Assembly (NCBI RefSeq): GCF_008180725.1
Contig: NZ_VTEV01000001.1
Location: 1 to 64,000 of the forward strand
Source of the DNA: Sutcliffiella horikoshii
GTDB lineage: Bacteria > Bacillota > Bacilli > Bacillales > Bacillaceae_I
Reading direction: 5' to 3'
DNA: 64,000 nucleotides
A program made the translations under genes and the position numbers. A model generated the notes under the pieces. It had not been told where the DNA came from and did not search any database. It saw nothing but the letters and a program-made list of their open reading frames with translations. Of this stretch, positions 33,540 to 40,855 are shown piece after piece. Every line of letters starts with the position of its first letter. Position 1 is the first letter of the stretch.

Positions 33540-33568
33540 TTGACAACGCTTTCACTCACTAGTAATCT
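33540..33568 (+). promoter_or_regulatory. cstA promoter overlapped by a cre (CcpA) site
   Basis: TTGACA at 33540-33545 is followed after 17 bases by TAATCT (33563-33568). TGACAACGCTTTCA at 33541-33554 fits the cre consensus TGWNANCGNTNWCA at every position and covers the -35, an arrangement expected to give carbon catabolite repression. It is 49-62 bases before the cstA start. Confidence 0.75.
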
Positions 33569-33602
33569 TTTCTTGTATACATAGAAAGAGGGAGGAATTA
33601 GG

Positions 33603-35345
33603 GTGAATTCTGTTTGGTTGGCAATCATCGGTTTTATCGTATTTGCTCTGGGCTATCGTTATTATTCCAAATTCATCGCAGAAAAGATTTATCGCCTAGA
33701 TCCTGATTATGTAACACCTGCCCATAAGTACAATGATGGGGTGGATTTTGTACCAACGAAGAAGGTGGTCCTGTGGGGCCATCACTTTTCCTCAGTGGCG
33801 GGGGCTTCGCCAATTTTAGGGCCTGCTATTGCACTATATTGGGGATGGGGACCTGCTTTCCTATGGGTCATACTTGGTACTGTTTTTGCAGCTGGTGTTC
33901 ATGATTTCGGTACACTTGTGCTTTCTGTCCGAAATAAAGGACAATCTATTGGTACCTTAACAGACCGTCTAATCGGAAAGCGCGCAAAAATGCTCTTTTT
34001 ATTTATCATTTTAATTTTAGTTCTGATGGTAAATGCCGTGTTTGCTTGGGTTATCTCAAACTTGTTCATTAAGTTCCCGGCAGCAGTACTGCCAATTTTC
34101 ATTGAAATACCAATAGCTATTTGGATTGGGTATGCAGTCTATAAAAGAAAAGCAAAAATGCTGATTCCATCCATTATTGCCCTTGCAGTTATGTATGGTA
34201 CAGCTGTATTGACAAGTAAGGTTACATTCCTTCAAATTGATTTGGTTCGATACTTTGGAGGAGCGGACAATACAGTAATATTTGGATTAGATGGAGTATC
34301 GATGTCATTTTTTATATGGATTATGGTTTTATTAATTTATTGTTATTTTGCTTCGACATTACCTGTTTGGAAATTACTGCAGCCACGTGACTATATCAAT
34401 TCTCACCAATTAGTCGTTGGCTTATTGATGCTTTACGCAGGTTTACTAGTACTCAGACCTGAACTGACTGCTCCGATAACAAATGAAGTTAGTGATGTTT
34501 CTTGGTTCCCATTATTATTTATCACCATTGCCTGTGGGGCCATTTCTGGGTTCCATGGACTAGTTGCTTCGGGTACTACTTCGAAACAACTGGACAAAGA
34601 AACAGACGCACGCTTTGTTGGTTATTTGGGATCGGTAGGAGAAGGGATTCTTGCATTAATCTCCATTATTGCGGTTGCGACTTTGTTTGCCAATGCTGGT
34701 GATTTCAGGGCAGCTTACTCCGACTTTGGTGCAGCAAGCCTAGGAGGGATGTCCAATTTTATTAACGGTGCGGCACAACTTGCTACAGGTATAGCGATTC
34801 CAGCGGATATTGCCAGAACCATTGTAACCGTAATTGTTGTAAGTTTTGCTGCAACTAGCTTGGATACATCCTTACGTCTCATGAGATACATCATTTCTGA
34901 AATCGGAAGTGAATATAACTTTAAACCGTTAACAAACATGCATGTCGCAACATCTGTAGCAGTCGTTTCAAGTGCTGCATTGGTGTTGATCCCCAAAGGT
35001 CCAAATGGATTTGGTTCAGGAGGTTACTTACTCTGGCCCCTGTTTGGTACAAGTAATCAGCTTTTGGCAGGAGTAAGTTTACTGCTTATATCAGTTTGGT
35101 TAAAGAAGCAGGGTAGAAATTTCTTCTATACTTTTGTACCGATGATTTTCATTTTCTCTATGACTCTTTATGCTATGTTTGTACAAGTCGTCTTTCAATG
35201 GTCAGGACTGGGTGAAACAGATGCGAACATGTTACTTTTCATTTTAGGTGGAATTATTTTCGTGTTTGCGTTTTGGATTATTTTAGAAGCGTTCAGAGTA
35301 TTCTTTAAAACTGACAAGTCGCCTCCAATAGATCCGTCCATGTAA
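33603..35345 (+). CDS. cstA: Carbon starvation protein CstA (pyruvate/peptide transporter)
   Basis: 580 residues, polytopic with about 15 hydrophobic segments. CstA signatures are DGVDFVPTKKVVLWGHHFSS then VAGASPILGPAIALYWGWGP near 46-86, GVHDFGTLVLSVRNKG near 98, the GFHGLVASGTTSKQL region near 319 and WPLFGTSNQLLAG near 478. CstA proteins import pyruvate and perhaps peptides when preferred carbon runs out. GTG start with RBS GGGAGGAATTAGG. The promoter carries a perfect cre site, so repression by CcpA in glucose is expected. The next two genes (a CC-ending small protein and an ArsA-type ATPase) follow closely and form a recurrent unit with it. Confidence 0.92.
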   Translation: MNSVWLAIIGFIVFALGYRYYSKFIAEKIYRLDPDYVTPAHKYNDGVDFVPTKKVVLWGHHFSSVAGASPILGPAIALYWGWGPAFLWVILGTVFAAGVHDFGTLVLSVRNKGQSIGTLTDRLIGKRAKMLFLFIILILVLMVNAVFAWVISNLFIKFPAAVLPIFIEIPIAIWIGYAVYKRKAKMLIPSIIALAVMYGTAVLTSKVTFLQIDLVRYFGGADNTVIFGLDGVSMSFFIWIMVLLIYCYFASTLPVWKLLQPRDYINSHQLVVGLLMLYAGLLVLRPELTAPITNEVSDVSWFPLLFITIACGAISGFHGLVASGTTSKQLDKETDARFVGYLGSVGEGILALISIIAVATLFANAGDFRAAYSDFGAASLGGMSNFINGAAQLATGIAIPADIARTIVTVIVVSFAATSLDTSLRLMRYIISEIGSEYNFKPLTNMHVATSVAVVSSAALVLIPKGPNGFGSGGYLLWPLFGTSNQLLAGVSLLLISVWLKKQGRNFFYTFVPMIFIFSMTLYAMFVQVVFQWSGLGETDANMLLFILGGIIFVFAFWIILEAFRVFFKTDKSPPIDPSM

Positions 35346-35417
35346 CATTTAGGCGAGAGGATGAAGCATGTTGCTCATCCTCTTCTTTAATAAAACCAGA
35401 AAGGGGTTTCCTTAATA

Positions 35418-35681
35418 ATGGACATTCTGGAAAAATTCAAGAAAGTCATCACTATTTATGATGAAATACTTCAACAACCCCACCGAACTGAGATCGCAAG
35501 GGAATTGAGGGAGGAAGAGGACCTGTTCACTTTATTATGTTTTTCAGAAATGCTCGGTCTCCCTAATCCTGCATTTTACTATACGTTGGAGCTATACCCA
35601 TTTGTCATTGAGAGGTTTCATGATTGGCACCTAAGAATGGGGATGGAGAAATCACCACTAAATGGAATACGCTGCTGTTAG
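35418..35681 (+). CDS. CC-ending small protein (cory-CC-star type)
   Basis: 87 residues, helical and acidic, ending in GIRCC followed at once by the stop. Small proteins of this size ending in Cys-Cys and encoded next to ArsA-family ATPases have been named cory-CC-star; the match is from length, ending and context. The ATPase gene starts only 11 bases after its stop. The terminal cysteine pair suggests a metal or thiol role or a targeting tail, as seen with tail-anchored-protein ATPases, but no function is established. It has an AAAGGGG site upstream. Confidence 0.7.
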   Translation: MDILEKFKKVITIYDEILQQPHRTEIARELREEEDLFTLLCFSEMLGLPNPAFYYTLELYPFVIERFHDWHLRMGMEKSPLNGIRCC

Positions 35682-35692
35682 GAGGTAGAAAA

Positions 35693-36646
35693 ATGAGCAA
35701 GCTTTTCAACTGTAAAATTATGTTTATCGGTGGCAAAGGGGGGGTTGGAAAATCGACCACAGCTTCTGCTATTGCACACTTCTTATCGGAAGAAGGCAAA
35801 AAGGTTTTATTAATATCAACAGATCCAGCCCACAATATTGGGGACATCTTTCATGTAAAGCCAAAAGATAAGGTATTATCGCTCAACACGTACCTTCATC
35901 TCTTAGAAATTAGCCCTCAAGCTGAATCAAAGAGATACATTGAAGAGGTAAAAACTAATCTAAAAGGATTAGTAAGAGCAACCATGGTACAAGAGGTACA
36001 TAGGCAAATTGATTTGGCAAGCGCATCGCCAGGGGCTGATGAGGCCGCACTATTTGATAAAATTACTTCTTTAGTGTTGGAAGAATACCATTCTTTTGAC
36101 CATATCATATTTGACACTGCTCCAACCGGCCATACCATTCGGCTTTTAACATTACCTGACCTAATGAATGTATGGATCAGCGGCTTGTTGGAAAAGAGAA
36201 AAAAGGTTCAGAAAAACTATAGCCAGCTATTAAACGATGGAGAGCCGGTGGAAGACCCGATATTTGAAAAATTACAGGCTAGAAAGCAAAAGTTTGTAAA
36301 GGTACGGGATATTCTCCTTGATAAGAAGGTGACGGGTTATGCTTTTGTCCTAAATGCCGAACGACTTCCCATACTGGAAACCCAAAAAGCGATAGATATG
36401 TTAGAAATGCAAAACATGGAGGTTTCCACTGTTTTTGTAAATAAGGTCATCCCAGACCATGCAGATGGTGAATTTATGAAAAACCGCAGAGAAAATGAAA
36501 GACCATATATACAGAAGATTCATGAAATTTTTCATAAGCAAGAAATAATTAAAACTCCACTTTTTGAACATGACATTTCTAATATAGGCCATTTGAGGAA
36601 GTACGCAAATACTCTAACCAATCATTTAACAATGAAGAACTCTTAA
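35693..36646 (+). CDS. ArsA/Get3-family ATPase
   Basis: 317 residues from the ATG at 35693, preceded by TTAGGAGG at 8-base spacing; the longer frame overlaps the previous gene. The deviant Walker A is FIGGKGGVGKSTTAS (lysines 15 and 20), switch I is STDPAHNIGDIF near 45 and the A-loop/switch II is DTAPTGHTIRLLTLPD near 140. It is a single-ATPase-domain ArsA, not the duplicated arsenite pump ATPase, and there is no arsB, arsR or arsenic gene near. With the upstream CC-ending protein and cstA it forms a set whose joint role is not known to me. A terminator follows. Confidence 0.85.
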   Translation: MSKLFNCKIMFIGGKGGVGKSTTASAIAHFLSEEGKKVLLISTDPAHNIGDIFHVKPKDKVLSLNTYLHLLEISPQAESKRYIEEVKTNLKGLVRATMVQEVHRQIDLASASPGADEAALFDKITSLVLEEYHSFDHIIFDTAPTGHTIRLLTLPDLMNVWISGLLEKRKKVQKNYSQLLNDGEPVEDPIFEKLQARKQKFVKVRDILLDKKVTGYAFVLNAERLPILETQKAIDMLEMQNMEVSTVFVNKVIPDHADGEFMKNRRENERPYIQKIHEIFHKQEIIKTPLFEHDISNIGHLRKYANTLTNHLTMKNS

Positions 36647-36658
36647 GAAAGGAACAAA

Positions 36659-36688
36659 TTACTCCTTTTCTTAGGAGTTTTTTCTTGG
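36659..36688 (+). terminator. Rho-independent terminator
   Basis: ACTCCT, TTTCT loop, AGGAGT, then TTTTTCTT. Confidence 0.65.
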
Positions 36689-36710
36689 TTGAAGGAAAGC
36701 CTAAAAGGAA

Positions 36711-37643
36711 ATGAGTACGGGAGATAGGTACATGAAAATGTTATGTCTTGATGGTGGAGGTATCCGGGGAGTATTTGCCGTTTCTATTCTTCAGGAGATG
36801 GAGAAAGATTTCAACCAACCAATAGCTGACCTAGTAGACCTTGTTGCAGGAACCAGTACTGGGTCTATTATCGCTTCTTCGATTTCCATCAAAAAGCCAA
36901 TGAAAGAGGTATTATCAGGTTATAAAAAATACGGAAAACAAATATTTACTCGCCAAGCAAAAATAGGCATTTTTAAAAGCATCTATAGTGATCGTCAGCT
37001 TAGACAGTTTATTATACAAGCCTTTGGGAATCGAAAATTGAAGGATATAACAAGTCCTCTGTTAATACCTGCTGTTGATTTAACACATGGCCGACCATTT
37101 GTTCACCGTTCCAACTATGGAAACAAGGCAGTAAAGGATTTGACCATTCACTTATGGGATGCGGTGCTTTCCTCTTGTTCTGCACCAGTATATTTTCCCC
37201 CAAACAATATCGGCAACGACTATCTCTCCATTGATGGAGGACTGTGGGCAAATAATCCATCTCTGGTTTGTATTACAGAGGGGTTGGAATATTTTAAACT
37301 GAAACTTGAAGACATAGAAATTCTCTCTATCGGCACTGGACTTCAAAAAATTGACTTTACCATTCAAAAGGATAAATATTGGGGGGTAAAACAGTGGCTA
37401 CCGTTTCAATTCCCTTCCATGAAAGTTACGCCAAAATTATTGGACCTCGCCTTGCAATTATCATCAGAATCTGTGTCCTATCAATGTAGGCATCTATTAG
37501 GAAGTAATTATATCCGTCTTAATAAGGAATTGGGTGAGGAAGTACCTTTTGATGATGTAACCTATATGGACGAGCTGATCCAACTTGGGCAATCTGTTTA
37601 CTGCGAACAGAAAAAAGTGATAAGTGAATTCTTGAGTACCTGA
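36711..37643 (+). CDS. Patatin-like phospholipase
   Basis: 310 residues from ATG 36711, or 303 from ATG 36732 (MKMLCLDGGG), which has GGGAGAT upstream and fits the family start better. Patatin signatures: oxyanion loop LDGGGIRGVF at about residue 11, nucleophile in GTSTG (Ser near 50), LSIDGG with the catalytic Asp near 172 and a conserved SCSAPVYFPP near 155. No signal peptide. The enzyme is predicted to release fatty acids from membrane lipids. CBASS and other defence systems use such patatins as effectors, but no cyclase, NucC or other defence gene is beside it, so a housekeeping lipid role is at least as likely. Confidence 0.85.
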   Translation: MSTGDRYMKMLCLDGGGIRGVFAVSILQEMEKDFNQPIADLVDLVAGTSTGSIIASSISIKKPMKEVLSGYKKYGKQIFTRQAKIGIFKSIYSDRQLRQFIIQAFGNRKLKDITSPLLIPAVDLTHGRPFVHRSNYGNKAVKDLTIHLWDAVLSSCSAPVYFPPNNIGNDYLSIDGGLWANNPSLVCITEGLEYFKLKLEDIEILSIGTGLQKIDFTIQKDKYWGVKQWLPFQFPSMKVTPKLLDLALQLSSESVSYQCRHLLGSNYIRLNKELGEEVPFDDVTYMDELIQLGQSVYCEQKKVISEFLST

Positions 37644-37709
37644 TTTGTTTTTTTCTATATCAGAAGGGGTACTATAACTGTAGAAAATAAATGAAGGGGG
37701 AATTTTGAT

Positions 37710-38531
37710 TTGTCTTCGGAAAAAAGAATCACGCTGCATGAGTTTAATAATTTAACAAAATCCCTGAGTTTTAATATGTATGATATCTGTTATACAAAGA
37801 CAAAAGAGGAAAGGGAATCTTATATTGATTATATTGACGAACAATATAATGCCGACCGGTTAACAAAGATATTAAAGAACGTCGCCGACCTGATTGGTGC
37901 ACATGTGCTGAATGTCGCAAAACAGGATTATGTTCCACAAGGAGCAAGTGTGACGGTACTCGTTTCGGAAGGACCCGTAGTGGAAGTACCAACAGAGTCT
38001 TATGAAGAATCTCCAGGACCTCTTCCAGATTCCGTGGTATGCCAGCTTGATAAGAGTCATATTACGGTACATACCTATCCGGAATATCATCCTGTCGAAG
38101 GGATAAGCACATTTCGGGCCGATATTGACGTATCCACTTGCGGAGAGATTTCACCGTTGAAAGCCTTAAACTATCTGATCCACTCTTTTGAAACAGATAT
38201 CATGACCATGGATTACCGAGTACGTGGCTTCACAAGAGATATTAACGGTAACAAGCTGTTTATTGACCATGATATCAATTCAATCCAAAACTACATACCA
38301 AATGATGTGAAAAGTCATTATGATATGATTGATGTAAATATCTATCAGGAAAATATTTTTCACACAAAGTGCCGCCTAAAGGAGTTTGACTTAAATAATT
38401 ATTTGTTCGGGTATTCTAAAGACAAACTCTCAGATGATGAAAGATATGAAATTACCAACAAGCTAACAAATGAAATGGACGAAATATTTTATGGCAAAAA
38501 CATTAATTTTGGACACCGGGAAGAAGAATGA
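37710..38531 (+). CDS. speD: S-adenosylmethionine decarboxylase, E. coli-type SpeD
   Basis: 273 residues, the long proteobacterial-type SpeD, not the roughly 125-residue enzyme of B. subtilis. Identity with E. coli SpeD is obvious: [40 protein letters not shown]-like segments, [20 protein letters not shown] and [11 protein letters not shown]. Self-cleavage at Lys115-Ser116 ([13 protein letters not shown]) makes the pyruvoyl cofactor. The product, decarboxylated SAM, supplies the aminopropyl group for spermidine. TTG start with GAAGGGGG upstream. No speE is in the window. Petrobactin, made by the asb genes 2.3 kb downstream, contains two spermidines, so the location is suggestive. Confidence 0.95.
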   Translation: MSSEKRITLHEFNNLTKSLSFNMYDICYTKTKEERESYIDYIDEQYNADRLTKILKNVADLIGAHVLNVAKQDYVPQGASVTVLVSEGPVVEVPTESYEESPGPLPDSVVCQLDKSHITVHTYPEYHPVEGISTFRADIDVSTCGEISPLKALNYLIHSFETDIMTMDYRVRGFTRDINGNKLFIDHDINSIQNYIPNDVKSHYDMIDVNIYQENIFHTKCRLKEFDLNNYLFGYSKDKLSDDERYEITNKLTNEMDEIFYGKNINFGHREEE

Positions 38532-38544
38532 ATAACGATTAGTC

Positions 38545-38580
38545 TGAAAAAGCGATGAGTCCAAGACTTATTGCTTTTTT
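38545..38580 (+). terminator. Rho-independent terminator of speD
   Basis: AAAAAGCGATGAGTC, CAA loop, GACTTATTGCTTTTTTT. Confidence 0.8.
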
Positions 38581-38644
38581 TGTTGGAATGAATTCCTCTT
38601 TAGAAGAATAACTCCTAATAATAGGGTGAAAAGGGGAGATCATT

Positions 38645-39082
38645 ATGGGACAACACAATCATGATCCAAATTTAAGCGGTTCCGATAAACTGATTTTAGC
38701 GATTTCTATGACACTTCTTTTTGCATTTGCCCTGCTTATTGTGGGTGGAGCCTTTTTGTTTGGTTTTGCCGGCCTTTTTCAACTCTTTAGTGTCCAATAT
38801 GAGACAAAAAGTTCGTTGATTTCCTATATTGTTTTACTCATACCATTAACTTTAATTTTTGAAATAGCAACCATGACCTTTTTAATTCGAATTTTGCCCC
38901 GATTAAGGAGGAGGTGGATTATTACTGTTTCACGAATAGGGATTACATTTCTTTTCATATGGATTCCTTTATATCTTACAGACGAATGGATAAAGGGGAT
39001 CACAGTCCCATTGTATACAGAATTGATTGCAACTAGTTTGTTGCTTGTTTTAGATAGCTTGGTAGAAAAAAAGCATTTCTAA
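38645..39082 (+). CDS. Four-helix membrane protein, possibly YrvL-like
   Basis: 145 residues with four hydrophobic segments at about 17-45, 57-80, 90-108 and 117-135. The N-terminus is MGQHNHDPNLSGSDKL. The segment GFAGLFQLFSVQYETKSSLI, followed by a helix, is reminiscent of the YrvL regulatory membrane protein family of Bacillus, but I am not certain. RBS GGGGAGA is 6-7 bases upstream. It sits between speD and the petrobactin regulator on the same strand but is flanked by a terminator upstream and a Fur-controlled promoter downstream. Confidence 0.6.
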   Translation: MGQHNHDPNLSGSDKLILAISMTLLFAFALLIVGGAFLFGFAGLFQLFSVQYETKSSLISYIVLLIPLTLIFEIATMTFLIRILPRLRRRWIITVSRIGITFLFIWIPLYLTDEWIKGITVPLYTELIATSLLLVLDSLVEKKHF

Positions 39083-39123
39083 GAATGAATTTGAACCTTT
39101 AGAACCAAATCCTTATCACTCTA

Positions 39124-39153
39124 TTGCAATTGATAATCATTATCATGTATAAT
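39124..39153 (+). promoter_or_regulatory. Promoter with Fur box for the siderophore regulator
   Basis: TTGCAA (39124-39129), 18 bases, TATAAT (39148-39153). Between them TGATAATCATTATCA (39131-39145) is a perfect 7-1-7 Fur box, so iron-bound Fur should block the promoter. Confidence 0.9.
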
Positions 39154-39191
39154 AGGATAATCTTAAAGAATGAATGTAAGGGGAAAACGTA

Positions 39192-40694
39192 ATGTACACA
39201 ATTACACATCACTTATTAGAGGAAGGAGAAGAGCTAATTGCACCTCCTTCCATTATTTATGTTGCAGCTAATTCAGCTGCTGTTAAAAATATAAACTTGT
39301 CTGATATACAGCAACTATCCAAGGGAAAAGCCTATTGGTTGAAGAACGGCTCTATCGTGTCACCTGCAAACAAATATTTAAAGATATATATCATTGAATT
39401 AAAGGATATGAAACAAGAAAATATTTATTTCACCGTTACGGAACCCAGTAAAATATGCCCAATTTTAGATGAGCTGATTATCCTTCAAAAAAGCAAATCA
39501 TTTTTGGACCGTTGTAATTTTCAAGCAAAGCTATGGAATTTGATTGGTAGCATGGCAGAAGTGCAACCGTTAGATGATATTGAACAAACCATAACCTATA
39601 TTTACAAGAACTCTCATAAACATTTTACTGTTCAGGATCTTGCTGCTAAAGCTCGTATGACGCCCGTTTCCTTTGCAAGGGCTTTTAAGAAGAAAACAGG
39701 TATTCCACCAAAAGAATTTGTTCTTGATACGAAAATAAAAAAAGCCAAGGAATTAATTGTGCAAAATAAAGGGATAAATATTAAAGATGTGGCTCTTCAA
39801 ATAGGTATCCAAGACGAGTTTTACTTTAGTCGTTTATTTAAAAAACGTGAAGGGTTATCGCCAACTATTTACATAAAAAAAATTCAAGATCGAGTGGCAG
39901 TGGTCAGTCAATTATTTTTACAAGACCACCTACTATCATTAGGCATTCAACCGGTGGCCGCTCCTGTGTATCCTAGTATTTATCCAAAAACAAATGGAAT
40001 TCCCTCTTACCTAGAAAAACCTTTAGAGGGTACATTACTTTTAAACGCAGAAAAAACTATTAACTCCAAAGATATTATGACAGTCGATCCTGATTGTATT
40101 ATAAAGACCTCTCTTCACCATGGGGAACAACAGACACTTACATGGATGAAAAATAAGGATGTTCACTTGATAGATTTTCAGAAATCATGGGATGATTATT
40201 TAGATCAAATTGCTCAATTTTTTGGTAGAGAAGAGGCGGGAGCTACCATCAAGAAAGAAATGAGGCTAATAGAGAAACGCGCAAAAGAGATGCTTAAAGG
40301 TGTAGCCAAAAGTGGGGAATGGGCAGTAGTATGGGTAAGAAGTGAGGAAATTAGACTTTACGGTGCTTCTAATCATGCTTGCATGGATCTGTTGTATAAA
40401 ACACTAGAATTTACACCTCATCAAGGTTTGCCCAAGAGTGGGTATATTACCATAACTGTTAATGATCTATTGGAACTTAACCCGGATAAAATTCTATTCT
40501 TATGGAGTACTAAAGCAGCGGTAGATAAGGTTGCAAAGGATCCTGTATGGGACAAACTAAGAGCAGTTGAGAATAAGGAAATTTATATACCAAGCAGCCA
40601 TGAATGGGATCCATGGGGACCATTGGGAAGAAAACATATGATTGAAGGACTAATTAGCTATTTTAACTTAGATAAAAAACTTCTTTATATGTGA
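39192..40694 (+). CDS. AraC regulator fused to a siderophore-binding-protein-like domain (Btr type)
   Basis: 500 residues. Residues about 1-130 are a degenerate cupin; 135-235 hold two helix-turn-helix units (FTVQDLAAKARMTPVSFARA, KKKTGIPPKEFVLDTKIKKA, INIKDVALQIGIQDEFYFSR); 245-500 resemble a TroA/FecB-type substrate-binding domain (VSQLFLQDHLLSLGIQPVAA, then TVDPDCIIK, WDKLRAVENKEIYIP, the usual binding-protein ending). There is no signal peptide, so it senses siderophore inside the cell, as B. subtilis Btr does for bacillibactin. Placed directly upstream of asbA, it is probably the petrobactin-responsive activator. Its promoter has a Fur box. Confidence 0.9.
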   Translation: MYTITHHLLEEGEELIAPPSIIYVAANSAAVKNINLSDIQQLSKGKAYWLKNGSIVSPANKYLKIYIIELKDMKQENIYFTVTEPSKICPILDELIILQKSKSFLDRCNFQAKLWNLIGSMAEVQPLDDIEQTITYIYKNSHKHFTVQDLAAKARMTPVSFARAFKKKTGIPPKEFVLDTKIKKAKELIVQNKGINIKDVALQIGIQDEFYFSRLFKKREGLSPTIYIKKIQDRVAVVSQLFLQDHLLSLGIQPVAAPVYPSIYPKTNGIPSYLEKPLEGTLLLNAEKTINSKDIMTVDPDCIIKTSLHHGEQQTLTWMKNKDVHLIDFQKSWDDYLDQIAQFFGREEAGATIKKEMRLIEKRAKEMLKGVAKSGEWAVVWVRSEEIRLYGASNHACMDLLYKTLEFTPHQGLPKSGYITITVNDLLELNPDKILFLWSTKAAVDKVAKDPVWDKLRAVENKEIYIPSSHEWDPWGPLGRKHMIEGLISYFNLDKKLLYM

Positions 40695-40746
40695 TGAGTA
40701 AATTTTGTCTATGTCGAAAGATAGATTTGTGCATGGATACTTTAAT

Positions 40747-40761
40747 TGATAATAGTTATCA
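40747..40761 (+). promoter_or_regulatory. Fur box (distal) upstream of asbA
   Basis: TGATAATAGTTATCA, one mismatch from the perfect 7-1-7 palindrome. It lies 53 bases after the regulator stop and before a terminator-like hairpin. Confidence 0.75.
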
Positions 40762-40763
40762 TT

Positions 40764-40798
40764 GAGAATGAATTTCACCAAGAGATTCATTCTTTTTT
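40764..40798 (+). terminator. Terminator-like hairpin between regulator and asbA
   Basis: AGAATGAAT (40765-40773), 11-base loop, ATTCATTCT (40785-40793) and TTTTT. It probably ends the regulator transcript; if a promoter lies at the distal Fur box, it would also be in that transcript's leader. Confidence 0.7.
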
Positions 40799-40805
40799 AA
40801 ATATA

Positions 40806-40824
40806 AATGATAATCATTATCATT
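40806..40824 (+). promoter_or_regulatory. Fur box (proximal) of the asb operon
   Basis: AATGATAATCATTATCATT, a perfect 19-bp palindrome matching the classical Fur site, 32 bases before the asbA start. A TAAAAT hexamer at 40824-40829 could be the -10. Confidence 0.92.
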
Positions 40825-40855
40825 AAAATAGTAGAAAATTAGAAAGGGTGGCATT

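Noticed and set aside
35624-35692. Longer start of the ArsA-type ATPase
   Set aside because: The extra 23 residues overlap the CC-ending gene, have no RBS, and are unlike family N-termini; the ATG at 35693 has a strong AGGAGG.
35693-36646. Arsenite resistance pump ATPase
   Set aside because: Single ATPase domain and no arsB, arsC, arsR or arsD genes nearby.
36711-37643. CBASS defence system
   Set aside because: The patatin is intact, but there is no CD-NTase or other partner nearby; neighbours are ArsA-like ATPase and speD.
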